Under the pieces are notes generated by a model. That model was not told the DNA's origin, did not search any database, and was given only the letters and a program-made list of their open reading frames with translations. A program made the position numbers and the translations under genes. Below are positions 41,744-49,996 of a stretch of 64,000 nucleotides of DNA, one piece after another (the stretch's first letter is position 1; each line of letters begins with the position of its first letter). This DNA is from Tianweitania sp. UT-5YL-CI-8 (lineage in GTDB: Bacteria; Pseudomonadota; Alphaproteobacteria; Rhizobiales; Rhizobiaceae), in NCBI RefSeq assembly GCF_030010215.1, contig NZ_JASCRR010000013.1, positions 1-64,000 on the forward strand, written 5' to 3'.

Positions 41744-42515
41744 ATGACACCCGACGCATCGATCTGGCGTTCCTCGGAATATGATCATCTGGACGGCCTG
41801 ACCGCGTCCGATCTGGCCTGGGAATGGCTCCGCCGCAACGACGCCTATGACGCGGATTTTGAGGCTTCGGCCTCCGCTCGCGGAATGCATGAACCACTGA
41901 CCGTGCGAATTCGACAGCAGTGGGGGTTGCGATTTCCCAGTCGATCCCCTGACACCTCCGCCGGAAGCGCCGGTCTTCTGGCTTCCGCAGGAGGACACAA
42001 GCGTTGTAATGCTCGCCGAGGCGCCCGTTGACCTCGGCTCCGGTATCACAAGCGATGCTTCCGCGCTGTGGCGGCATGGGTCGCCGATGGGCGATGATGA
42101 CGCTACATTTCGCTTAGCCCTCGCGAACGGTCAGTCCCTCCAGATCATTGACCACGCCATCGACGGAAAAGAAAATGCCGTTGCGGTCATTCCTCTCGGC
42201 ATAGACGGCTTCGACCGGATCGAAGCTGTCTATCGATTCCTCTCAGCCTTGCATGGCCGCGCCATTCCCCCGGACACGCGCCTGACGCATCAGCAGCGCG
42301 CCCGCCAGCGCCGGATGCTGCGCGCCTTCGACGGCTATCGCGCCGGCGCCACGCAGCAGGAAATCGCCGAGATCATTTTTCACATCGACCATCTCGACCG
42401 TGACGCTTGGCAGGCGTCTTCCATACGCCACGCCATCAAGACGCTCCTGCGCGATGCCCGCGCCATGATAGCGGGCGGCTATCGAAAACTCCTTCGTCAT
42501 CGCCGCCAATCCTAG
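41744..42515 (+). CDS. fseA: DUF6499-DUF2285 transfer activator (FseA-like), split by a +1 frameshift
   Basis: ATG 41744 follows GGGAGG. The first frame encodes DUF6499-like SIWRSSEYDHLDGLTASDLAWEWLRRNDAYDADF up to RFP. At TTT CCC A (41933-41939) the reading must move +1 to continue VDPLTPPPEAPVFWLPQE and the DUF2285 domain (FDGYRAGATQQEIAEIIF, SSIRHAIKTLLRDARAMI) to 42515. Without the shift a 95-residue protein stops at 42031. CCC-A permits +1 slippage of the proline tRNA. The homologue FseA of ICEMlSymR7A is made by programmed frameshifting, so recoding is plausible; a mutation is the alternative. Confidence 0.7.
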
Positions 42516-42656
42516 CGCGGTCTCGCCCGCTGCATGGTGGGCGAATTCGATACCCCCCAACTTTGCCCTGCAACTCGCCGGCTCTCCTCCGCCACCGTGG
42601 TCATTGCCCGCCGCTGATCCGCGACGGTCGTCCCCAACACCACGGAGGCCCGATCC
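42516..42656 (+). promoter_or_regulatory. Likely FseA-responsive promoter region of the excision/transfer operon
   Basis: 141-bp gap between the activator and the excisionase-like gene. It ends with a CGGAGG ribosome-binding site at 42644. In related ICEs FseA acts on the rdfS promoter; no specific binding motif can be named from this sequence alone. Confidence 0.4.
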
Positions 42657-42938
42657 ATGCCACATGAACCCGTCGTTCTCCCGCCGCGCTTCCTGCGCAC
42701 CAAGGAAGCCGCCGAGTTTCTCAGCCTTTCGGCCCGCACTCTCGAAAAGCACCGGACGTATGGAACCGGCCCGGCCTATCGCAAGCTCGGTGGCCGCGTC
42801 GTCTACGCCATCGACGATCTCGAAACGTGGGCCGCTCGCGGCGCGGTGACGTCGACGTCCGATCCTCGCGGCTCCGTGCTGCCGGCGAAGCGCCACGTCA
42901 TTCCCTCCGGGCCGCAGCTCGGCCGCTACGCACGCTGA
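42657..42938 (+). CDS. Excisionase / AlpA-like HTH protein (RdfS-like)
   Basis: 93 residues from ATG 42657 with CGGAGG 8 nt upstream. Residues 12-60 are a MerR/excisionase-type winged helix: LRTKEAAEFLSLSARTLEKHRTYGTGPAYRKLGGRVVYAIDDLETW. In ICEMlSymR7A the recombination directionality factor RdfS is encoded at this position, before traF and the transfer genes. Since the visible integrase here is a serine recombinase, whether this protein directs it or an unseen tyrosine integrase is unclear. Confidence 0.75.
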   Translation: MPHEPVVLPPRFLRTKEAAEFLSLSARTLEKHRTYGTGPAYRKLGGRVVYAIDDLETWAARGAVTSTSDPRGSVLPAKRHVIPSGPQLGRYAR

Positions 42939-42956
42939 CCGCGGCCGGTTCCGTTC

Positions 42957-44138
42957 ATGGCGGTGCGGCGTCGATCCCTTTCGGAGCGCGGACAGCTCGA
43001 TCTGTTCCGGGCGCTTCCCGGCGACTTCGCGCCACGAGACGCGCAGGATCTCATGGCCTATCCCTTCTTCTCCCTTTCCAAAACCCATCGCGTCGCCCCG
43101 ATCGATTTCGTTGCGGGCAACGTGACGATCCGGGTCGAGGCGGTCCCGGATCATGGCATGGCCACGATCTGGGACGCCGACATCCTGATCTGGGCGGCGA
43201 GCCAGATCGTCGAAGCCCGCGATAACGGGCTTCGTACCTCGCGGCTGATGGCCGCCACGCCCTACGAAATCCTCACCTATGTCGGCCGGGGCACCAGCTC
43301 GCGCGACTATCAGCGCCTCAAAGCCGCCCTCGACCGCCTGCAATCGACCACCGTTTCCACCTCGATCCGACAGCCTGCCGAAGGCCGCCGTCATCGCTTC
43401 TCGTGGATCAATGAGTGGCAGGAACGCACCGATCGCAACGGCCGCCCCGAGGGCATCGAGCTGATCGTGCCGGACTGGTTCTATCAGGCCGTCCTCGACG
43501 ATGCGCTCGTGCTGACCATCGACCGGACTTATTTCGACCTGACGGGGGGCCTCGACCGCTGGCTCTACCGCCTGGTGCGCAAGCATGGCGGCCGCCAGCG
43601 CGATGGCTGGCGCTTCGACTTCCGTCACCTTCACCAGAAATCCGGCAGCCTGTCGCCGTTCAAACGCTTCGCCTTCGAACTGCGCGACATCATCCGGCGC
43701 CAGCCGCTGCCCGGCTACAGGCTCTTTCTCGAAGCCGAGATCGATGGGCGCCTGCTGCTCGCATTCGAGCCGCTGCCCGCCTGTGGACAAGCTGTGGATA
43801 GCCTCGTGCTATCGGGAACCCGGTCTATCGTGCTATCGGGAACCCGAGGCTCGTGCTATCAGGAACCCAAACAGGGTGTAAGCCACGGAAACTCCACACG
43901 AAATCGCGCCCTTAACTTAGAGCCTAACATAGACTCTAACCTTGAAGAGCGCGCGCGTGATGTGGAAAACCTCATCCGCGATGCCGCCAGAAGCCTCAGC
44001 GTTACCGCGAAGAAGAGCATATCGATCGCGCCCGCCGAGCCGGTGTCGACGGCAGTGCAGGACCGCGCTGGCTCTTCCGCATCCGCCAATCCCACGATGC
44101 CCCGTGTTCCTCTCGACCCACCGGGAGGACGCCGATGA
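42957..44138 (+). CDS. repA: RepA-type replication initiator
   Basis: 393 residues. It matches replication initiator protein A: DLMAYPFFSLSKTHRVAPI, DADILIWAASQIVEARD, RLMAATPYEILTYVGRG, LKAALDRLQSTTVSTSI, DGWRFDFRHLHQKSGSLSPFKRFAFELRDII. The C-terminal 100 residues are low-complexity because the DNA there carries DnaA-like boxes and iterons (43782-43869). It would allow plasmid-like replication of the excised ICE. The stop overlaps the parA ATG. Confidence 0.85.
   Translation: MAVRRRSLSERGQLDLFRALPGDFAPRDAQDLMAYPFFSLSKTHRVAPIDFVAGNVTIRVEAVPDHGMATIWDADILIWAASQIVEARDNGLRTSRLMAATPYEILTYVGRGTSSRDYQRLKAALDRLQSTTVSTSIRQPAEGRRHRFSWINEWQERTDRNGRPEGIELIVPDWFYQAVLDDALVLTIDRTYFDLTGGLDRWLYRLVRKHGGRQRDGWRFDFRHLHQKSGSLSPFKRFAFELRDIIRRQPLPGYRLFLEAEIDGRLLLAFEPLPACGQAVDSLVLSGTRSIVLSGTRGSCYQEPKQGVSHGNSTRNRALNLEPNIDSNLEERARDVENLIRDAARSLSVTAKKSISIAPAEPVSTAVQDRAGSSASANPTMPRVPLDPPGGRR
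43782..43869 (+). other. Putative replication origin with iterons inside repA
   Basis: Two DnaA-box-like 9-mers, TGTGGACAA (43782-43790) and TGTGGATAG (43793-43801), are followed by three direct repeats of TCGTGCTATCGGGAACCC (43804-43822, 43828-43846, 43851-43869; the last has one change). Spacings are 24 and 23 nt; the 23-nt step moves the reading frame, so the repeat is conserved as DNA rather than as protein. An AT-richer segment with TAACATAGACTCTAAC follows. Confidence 0.7.
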
Positions 44139-44788
44139 TCGTCGCGCTCCTCAACCAGAAGGGCGGCGTCGGCAAGACGACGCTTGCGCTGCATCTCGCC
44201 GGCGAGCTGGCTTTGCGCGGAAAGCGCGTCACGCTTATCGACGCCGATCCACAGGGCTCGGCGCTCGACTGGTCGCAGCAACGCTCTCGCGAGGGCCTGC
44301 CGCGCCGTTTTGGCGTTGTCGGCCTCGCGCGCGACACGCTGTACCGTGAAGCCCCTGAACTCGCCCGCGACGTCGATCATGTGGTCATAGACGGGCCACC
44401 GCGTGTCGCCGGACTCATGCGCTCCGCGCTGCTCGCGGCCGACCTCGTGCTGATCCCGGTACAGCCGTCGCCGCTCGACGGTTGGGCCTCCGCCGAGATG
44501 CTGGCGCTCCTGACGGAGGCGCGCATCTATCGGCCCCAGCTCGCCGCCCGTTTCGTGCTGAACCGCTGCGGCGCCCGCACTGTCATCGCTCGCGAGACGG
44601 CCGAGACCCTGGCCGACCACGATCCGCCGGTGCTCGCCAGCACCATCGGCCAGCGCGTCGTCTTCGCCGACGCCGCGCAGACCGGGCGGCTCGCCTTGGA
44701 CATCGATCCGCGTTCGCCCGCCGCGCGCGAGATCGCGGCGCTGGCGGCCGAGGTCGAGCGTCTCGGTATCCGGTGGACCGCGCCATGA
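44135..44788 (+). CDS. parA: ParA-type partition ATPase
   Basis: 217 residues. Deviant Walker A LNQKGGVGKTTLALHLAGEL at residues 6-25, ADPQGSALDW (A' box), and VVIDGPPRVAGLM (Walker B). A small ParA without N-terminal HTH, typical of type Ib partition. Its partner is probably the small protein at 45540, with the methylase gene in between. Starts in the repA stop (ATGA) and ends in the methylase start. Confidence 0.92.
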   Translation: MIVALLNQKGGVGKTTLALHLAGELALRGKRVTLIDADPQGSALDWSQQRSREGLPRRFGVVGLARDTLYREAPELARDVDHVVIDGPPRVAGLMRSALLAADLVLIPVQPSPLDGWASAEMLALLTEARIYRPQLAARFVLNRCGARTVIARETAETLADHDPPVLASTIGQRVVFADAAQTGRLALDIDPRSPAAREIAALAAEVERLGIRWTAP

Positions 44789-45543
44789 CGGTTCGCCCCG
44801 AAATCATATTGTCCGGAGACTGCCGCGATCGCATGCCGGCGCGCGGTCCCTACGACATGATCCTCGCCGATCCACCTTACGGCGACACATCACTCGCCTG
44901 GGATCGCCGTGTCGAGGGCTGGCTGGCGCTCGCGCGCGGCGCGCTTGCCCCGACCGGCTCGATGTGGGTCTTCGGTTCGCTGCGCAGCTTCATGGCAACC
45001 GCCGACCGCTTCGCCGACGCTGGCCTGCGGCTCGCCCAGGAGATCGTCTGGGAGAAGCAGAACGGCACCGGCTTCCATGCGGACCGCTTCAAGCGCGTGC
45101 ATGAACTGGCCGTTCAATTCTATCCGGCCGAGACACCATGGCGCGCGGTCTACAACGACCCACAAACCACGCCCGACGCGACGGCCCGCACCGTGCGGCG
45201 CAAGCAGCGTCCGCCCCATACCGGCCAGATCGACGCTGGCCACTATGTCAGCCACGACGGCGGGCCGCGTCTGATGCGCTCGGTTATCTACCTTCGCAAC
45301 TGCCACGGTCGCGCCATCCACCCGACCGAGAAGCCATCCGCCCTTCTCGAAATCCTTATCCGCACGAGCTGCCCGGAAGGCGGCCTAGTCGGCGATTGGT
45401 TCGCAGGCTCGGGTTCCGGCGGCGAAGCCTGCCGGCTCTCCGGCCGGCGCTATATCGGCTGCGAGATCGACCCCACGATGGCCGACCGCGCCCGCGCCCG
45501 CATCGCCACCGTGCTGCCGTTCCATGACGGAGGCGCGTCATGA
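44785..45543 (+). CDS. Site-specific DNA methyltransferase (DPPY, N4/N6 type)
   Basis: 252 residues. DPPY motif near residue 31 (MILADPPYGDTSLAW) before the SAM-binding region (DWFAGSGSGGEACRLSGRRYIGCE, near 210), the order of beta-class DNA methyltransferases. HPTEKPSALLEILI is conserved in this class. It lacks a restriction partner nearby and probably protects ICE DNA or regulates partition/replication. Overlaps both neighbours (ATGA). Confidence 0.9.
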   Translation: MTVRPEIILSGDCRDRMPARGPYDMILADPPYGDTSLAWDRRVEGWLALARGALAPTGSMWVFGSLRSFMATADRFADAGLRLAQEIVWEKQNGTGFHADRFKRVHELAVQFYPAETPWRAVYNDPQTTPDATARTVRRKQRPPHTGQIDAGHYVSHDGGPRLMRSVIYLRNCHGRAIHPTEKPSALLEILIRTSCPEGGLVGDWFAGSGSGGEACRLSGRRYIGCEIDPTMADRARARIATVLPFHDGGAS

Positions 45544-45794
45544 CGGTCCCCGCCGAAAAGCGCGGCTTCGCGCAGCGTCCCGCCGATGCGGACGGATGGA
45601 TCAAGGCGGGGGACACGCCTCCGCCACGCAATGGCGCAGCCGTGACCTTCACGGCCCGCCTCACCATCGACATCACGCCGGAGCTGCGCGGCCGGATCAA
45701 GATCGCGGCCTTCCGGCGCGGCGTCACCGCTTCGGAAATGCTGCGCGAGCTGTTTGAGCGCGAATTCCCCGACACCCAAGGAGACACACCATGA
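45540..45794 (+). CDS. Small centromere-binding-type protein (ribbon-helix-helix)
   Basis: 84 residues. Disordered basic N-terminus, then a C-terminal RHH-like part: VTFTARLTIDITPELRGRIKIAAFRRGVTASEMLRELFEREF. This is the layout of ParG-type partners of type Ib ParA. It is cotranscribed with parA and the methylase, and overlaps the next gene by ATGA. Assignment as partition partner is inferred from context. Confidence 0.65.
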   Translation: MTVPAEKRGFAQRPADADGWIKAGDTPPPRNGAAVTFTARLTIDITPELRGRIKIAAFRRGVTASEMLRELFEREFPDTQGDTP

Positions 45795-46309
45795 CCGGCA
45801 ATGCGGCGCTCCGCATCGGCGGCCGTCTGTTGCCGGACGGTCCCGCCGCGTTCACCACGCTCGTCGAACTCACCTGGATCGAAAAGCGCATCGAGAACTG
45901 GATCAGGTTCGGCCGCGAAAGCTACGAACAGAAACTCGACCGCCGTCACAGGGTGGTCGGCTTCGCGCCCGGCACGATATTCTGCCTCGTCCGCTGGGCT
46001 GCGAACGAGTACGGAACGATCATCTCGCGCCTGGACATCGTGCGCGCGGTCGACCGTGGCGAGCCGTTCCAGACGCTGCCCTTCGTGCGTCCTGGCGGCG
46101 ACATCCTGCTGAAGATCGAAAGCTGGCCGAAGGTCGAGGACGTGCTTCGCCATGTCGACGGCATCGAGGCCCTCGGCATCGATCCCGCGGACGCCGATCC
46201 CGATCACTGGCGGCACGTCGCGCACTGGATGAATGCCGGCGAGACGCCGCGCCCGTACACGGCCGAGCGCCACCAAGCCTGGCTCCGGCGGCGGGAGATC
46301 GGGCGATGA
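45791..46309 (+). CDS. DUF2840 domain protein
   Basis: 172 residues. Conserved DUF2840 blocks: LVELTWIEKRIENWIRFGR, VVGFAPGTIFCLVRWAANEYGT, LDIVRAVDRGEPFQTLPFVRPGGD, and the C-terminal HWRHVAHWMNAGETPRPYTAERH. It is a regular member of ICE transfer operons between par genes and traF, but its activity is unknown. Overlaps traF by ATGA. Confidence 0.85.
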   Translation: MTGNAALRIGGRLLPDGPAAFTTLVELTWIEKRIENWIRFGRESYEQKLDRRHRVVGFAPGTIFCLVRWAANEYGTIISRLDIVRAVDRGEPFQTLPFVRPGGDILLKIESWPKVEDVLRHVDGIEALGIDPADADPDHWRHVAHWMNAGETPRPYTAERHQAWLRRREIGR

Positions 46310-46851
46310 GGCGGCTCGGCTACCTCGCGGCGACATCCGTCGCCGTGCTCGGCATCGCCGCAGCCAGCGCCATGCCGATGCCGCTGAAACTCATCTGGAA
46401 CGCGACGGCGAGCGCGCCGATCGGCTTCTACACGGTATCGCCGACCGGGCGGATCGAAGTGCCGGATCTCGTCGCCGTCATGCCGCCCGAGCCGTTCGCG
46501 TCCTTCATGGTCGAACGCGGTTATGTCGGCCGCGACGTCCCGATCCTCAAGCACGTCGTCGGTCTGCCGGGTCAGCGCGTTTGCCGCGTCGGCCGCGCCA
46601 TCACGATCGACGATGTACCGCTCGGTGAGGCCCGCGACCGCGACAGCCGTGGCCGCGACCTGCCGGCCTGGCAGGGCTGCCGGGTGATCGCCGACGGCGA
46701 ACTTTTCCTCATGAACCTCGAAGCCGCGGACAGCCTCGATGGGCGCTACTTCGGCCCGTTTCCCGCCGCGGCGGTGATCGGCCGGGCCATCCCGCTTTTC
46801 ACCGACGAGGACGGCGACCGCCACTTCGTCTGGCGCGCGCCGACGCGGTGA
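46306..46851 (+). CDS. traF: TraF, S26-type conjugal transfer peptidase
   Basis: 181 residues. An N-terminal hydrophobic segment (YLAATSVAVLGIAAASAMP) anchors it to the inner membrane. The catalytic serine lies in ATASAPIGFYTV and the lysine in PILKHVVGLPGQRVC. C-terminal GPFPAAAVIGRAIPLF fits the family. TraF processes and cyclises the TrbC pilin. A gap of 45 bp follows before the DUF736 gene. Confidence 0.9.
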   Translation: MRRLGYLAATSVAVLGIAAASAMPMPLKLIWNATASAPIGFYTVSPTGRIEVPDLVAVMPPEPFASFMVERGYVGRDVPILKHVVGLPGQRVCRVGRAITIDDVPLGEARDRDSRGRDLPAWQGCRVIADGELFLMNLEAADSLDGRYFGPFPAAAVIGRAIPLFTDEDGDRHFVWRAPTR

Positions 46852-46896
46852 GCGCGCGCCGTTCGCCACTCCACCGCAGCACAGGAGACCACGATC

Positions 46897-47232
46897 ATGG
46901 CCCAGATCGGACAGTTCACGCGCACGGAAACCGGCTTTGAAGGCGAGTTCCGGACGCTCGGTATCAGGGAGGAAATGACCCTCGTCCCCGCCGAACCCTC
47001 TGACACCGAGAACGCGCCGAAATACCGCGTCCTGCTCGGTGACGAAGACGGCCTCGACATCGGTGCGGGCTGGACGCATGTCGGCGAGCGCGCCGGCGAG
47101 TTTGTCTCGATCACGATCTACAGCCCGCTTCTCGGCGGCACGTTTCGCGCAAATCTCTTCCGCACCGGCGACGACGGTTCCGCCTGGGTGTTGAACACCG
47201 TCCAGCCTCCCAAGAAGCGGCAGGAGGACTGA
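46897..47232 (+). CDS. DUF736 domain protein
   Basis: 111 residues starting MAQIGQFTRTETGFEGEFRTL, the characteristic DUF736 start, followed by KYRVLLGDEDGLDIGAGWTHVGERAGEFVS and SPLLGGTFRANLF. A small beta-barrel-like protein that is regularly found in ICE transfer operons; its function is unknown. It ends one base before the transglycosylase ATG. Confidence 0.9.
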   Translation: MAQIGQFTRTETGFEGEFRTLGIREEMTLVPAEPSDTENAPKYRVLLGDEDGLDIGAGWTHVGERAGEFVSITIYSPLLGGTFRANLFRTGDDGSAWVLNTVQPPKKRQED

Positions 47233-47988
47233 ATGGCGGCGCCCCGAGACCGCGCGCCCGCCGGACGCACTTCCGCCGTCCGGCGCTCAGCGCTCCTCTT
47301 TCTTCTTTCCGGCCTGATCTTCGCCGCAGCCGCATCGCCGACGGTTCTGGCGCAAGTCTCGTCGCCGGTGCGTGCCGCGGCTGCGCATCCACATGCCGCG
47401 CATATCACCGAGGCATCGCGCCGCTTCGGCATTCCGCCTGCATGGATCATCGCCGTCACGCGCGCCGAGAGCGCGGGCGATGTGCGCGCCGTCTCCTCGG
47501 CGGGCGCGATGGGTTTGATGCAGGTCATGCCGGACACATGGGCCGAGCTTCGCGTCCGCTACCGCCTCGGCCGCAATCCTTATGATCCGCGCGATAACAT
47601 CCTCGCGGGCACGGCGTACCTGCGCGAGATGTGGGATCGCTATGGCGACATCGCCGCCATGCTCGCAGCCTACAACGCGGGGCCTGCGCGCTATGACGAA
47701 CATCGCTCGAAGGGCCGTCCGCTGCCCGCCGAGACGCGGGCTTACGTCGCTTCGCTCGCGCCCGCGCTACGCGGCGAGCGCCCTTCGAAGAGCGGTTCGG
47801 CGATCGCCCGGCCGCTCGACTGGCGCGAGGCGGCAATCTTCGTCGGGCGCGATAACGGCGCTTCACCCGTCAATTCCGCGTCTCCGGGCGACGCCCTTTC
47901 ACCCGTCACGGCGACACCGCAGATGCTCGTCACCGCGCAGCCGGACGGGCTGTTCGTCGCTCGGAATGCCACCGGAGGCCGGCCATGA
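47233..47988 (+). CDS. Lytic transglycosylase (SLT domain)
   Basis: 251 residues. An N-terminal arginine-rich leader with a hydrophobic signal segment (SALLFLLSGLIFAAAASPTVLAQ) exports it. The SLT domain contains the catalytic glutamate in ITRAESAGDV-type sequence (here VTRAESAGDV), GAMGLMQVMPDTW and AAYNAGPARYDEH. It opens peptidoglycan for the mating-pair apparatus. oriT-like sequence follows. Confidence 0.9.
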   Translation: MAAPRDRAPAGRTSAVRRSALLFLLSGLIFAAAASPTVLAQVSSPVRAAAAHPHAAHITEASRRFGIPPAWIIAVTRAESAGDVRAVSSAGAMGLMQVMPDTWAELRVRYRLGRNPYDPRDNILAGTAYLREMWDRYGDIAAMLAAYNAGPARYDEHRSKGRPLPAETRAYVASLAPALRGERPSKSGSAIARPLDWREAAIFVGRDNGASPVNSASPGDALSPVTATPQMLVTAQPDGLFVARNATGGRP

Positions 47989-48074
47989 GCGGCTCGGCGG
48001 CACTTCGCATCCCATCGTGCGCGGGCGTGTCGTGGAGAGCGCGGGGGGTGGCGGCAGGCGCAACAACCGGACGA

Positions 48075-48215
48075 TGGCAGGATAAAAGGGCGCACGGTGC
48101 GCTTCGGTCTGGCGGTTGTTTTTGTTCATGTTTTCGGCGCATTCCGCACCGTGCTGCGCTTTCGCGCACCGTGCGCTCCGCGCCCATCTTCCTGATTTCC
48201 CTTCCTGTTTTGCAC
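48075..48215 (+). other. Putative oriT with repeated GCGCACCGTGCGC-type palindromes
   Basis: Between the transglycosylase and relaxase genes. AAAGGGCGCAC at 48085-48095 contains AAGGGCGCA, resembling the complement of the RSF1010/Ti-type nick core (TGCGCCCTT). The palindrome GCGCAC-G-GTGCGC is at 48090-48102, and related words CGCACCGTGC recur near 48,145, 48,165 and 48,212. The relaxase gene follows directly, as expected for an oriT. Confidence 0.55.
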
Positions 48216-48231
48216 CGTGCGGAGTCGCGTC

Positions 48232-49971
48232 ATGTCCGATGACCGCGAATTCCGCATCCGTCCGGGCCGCATTCGATCAACCCGCGCGCAGCAGGCCCGG
48301 CCTTTCGTCGCGCAGGCGCTCGCCGCAGCGAAGAAGGCAGGCGGCGGAGTCTCGCGATCGGGCCGCGTCACCTCGGGCAATCGGTCACGCTTCGGGCGCG
48401 GCCAGCGCGCCAGCATCCAGGCCAATCGCCTCATCACGTCGCGCACGCGCGGCGCCGTCGTCAAGGCGCGCGTGGTCCGCCACTCCCCACGATCCGCGCC
48501 GCTCGGAACGCATCTCGACTATCTGCGTCGCGACGGCGTGACCCGTGACGGGGAGAAGGCGCGGCTGTTCGGGCCGGGAACAGAGAATGCCGACGCCCGC
48601 GCCTTCGCCGAGCGCTGCGGCGATGACCGGCATCACTTCCGCTTCATCGTCTCGCCCGACGACGCGCCCGACATGGCTGACCTCAAGTCCTTCACTCGCG
48701 ATCTCGTCGGCCAGATGGAAAAGGATCTCGGCACGAAGCTCGACTGGGTGGCTGTCGATCACTGGAACACCGAGCATCCCCATGTCCACCTGATCGTGCG
48801 CGGCGTGCGCGATGACGGCCAAGATCTCGTGATCTCGCGCGACTACATCAAGGAGGGCATGCGCGACCGGGCGCGCGATCTCATCACCCAGGAGCTCGGA
48901 CCGCGCACCGATCTCGATATTCGCCGCTCCCTCGAAAGCCAGATCGAGACGGAGCGCTGGACGCAGCTCGACCGCCAGCTTGTCCGTGATGCCGGCAAGT
49001 CCGGCATCATCGATCTCGCGCCGCGCTCAGAACGCCAACCAGACGAATTCCATGCTCTCAAGGTCGGGCGTCTGCGGACCTTGGAAATTCTCGGCGTCGC
49101 CGGGCAGGTCGGTCATTCGCAGTGGTTCATCAAGCCCGAGGCGGAGAGCGTCCTGCGCGAGCTTGGCGAGCGGGGCGACATCATCAAGCGCATGCACCGC
49201 GCGCTCACCGAACGCGGCATCGAGCGCGGCTCGGCGAGTTACGTCCTGGCCGGCGAAAGTCTCGACGTGCCCGTGGTCGGTCGCCTGCTCGAACGCGGTC
49301 TCGATGACGAGCTGAAGGGAACGGCCTATGCCGTGGTCGATGGCGTGGACGGCCGCACCCATCATATCAAGCTGCCGCATCTCGACGCCGCCGGCGACAG
49401 CCCGCCCGGATCGATCGTCGAGCTACGCGCCTACGAGGATGCGCAAGGGCAACGCCGCGCCGCACTCGCCGTCCGTTCCGATCTCGACATCCATGCGCAG
49501 GTCAACGCAACAGGCGCGACCTGGCTCGACCGGCAGGCGGTTGCCCGCGAACCGATCGCCCTTTCAGAAGGCGGTTTCGGCGCCGAGGTGCAGCAGGCGC
49601 TCGAGCAACGGGCCGAGCACCTGATCGGAGAAGGTCTCGCCGAGCGGCAGGGCGGGCGCATCGTCTTCGCACGGCGGTTGCTCAACACGCTGCGCCAGCG
49701 CGAGATCGGCGCACTCGGCGAAAAGCTCGCCGCCGAGACAGGTCTGCCATTCAATCATGCCGGAGGCGGAGAATATGTCGCCGGTTCCTATCGCCAGCGC
49801 TTCACGCTCGCCTCCGGCCGCTTCGCCATGATCGACGACGGCCTCGGCTTCCAGCTCGTCCCATGGTCGCCCTCTCTCGAAAAGCAGATCGGCCGTCATG
49901 TCTCCGGCGTCGCGCGCGACGACGGCGGCGTCGACTGGGATTTCGGGCGCAAGCGCGGGCTCGGCCTCTAG
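48232..49971 (+). CDS. DUF3363/VirD2-type relaxase (RlxS-like)
   Basis: 579 residues from ATG 48232. The N-terminal half holds the relaxase fold: a probable catalytic tyrosine in THLDYLRRDGVTRDGE, the three-histidine motif HWNTEHPHVHLIVRG (near 180-195), and FRFIVSPDDAP. The C-terminal half is the DUF3363 region with repeated SH3/beta-barrel-like segments. This enzyme cuts oriT, stays covalently bound to the 5' end and pilots the strand. It matches the RlxS relaxases of Mesorhizobium ICEs in layout. traG follows 25 bp downstream. Confidence 0.9.
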   Translation: MSDDREFRIRPGRIRSTRAQQARPFVAQALAAAKKAGGGVSRSGRVTSGNRSRFGRGQRASIQANRLITSRTRGAVVKARVVRHSPRSAPLGTHLDYLRRDGVTRDGEKARLFGPGTENADARAFAERCGDDRHHFRFIVSPDDAPDMADLKSFTRDLVGQMEKDLGTKLDWVAVDHWNTEHPHVHLIVRGVRDDGQDLVISRDYIKEGMRDRARDLITQELGPRTDLDIRRSLESQIETERWTQLDRQLVRDAGKSGIIDLAPRSERQPDEFHALKVGRLRTLEILGVAGQVGHSQWFIKPEAESVLRELGERGDIIKRMHRALTERGIERGSASYVLAGESLDVPVVGRLLERGLDDELKGTAYAVVDGVDGRTHHIKLPHLDAAGDSPPGSIVELRAYEDAQGQRRAALAVRSDLDIHAQVNATGATWLDRQAVAREPIALSEGGFGAEVQQALEQRAEHLIGEGLAERQGGRIVFARRLLNTLRQREIGALGEKLAAETGLPFNHAGGGEYVAGSYRQRFTLASGRFAMIDDGLGFQLVPWSPSLEKQIGRHVSGVARDDGGVDWDFGRKRGLGL

Positions 49972-49996
49972 GCACAATCGGAAAGGAGCTTCGCCC

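Noticed and set aside
47985-48242. An 85-codon frame coupled to the transglycosylase stop
   Set aside because: It covers the palindromic oriT candidate, and its Cys/Arg-rich translation looks non-coding.
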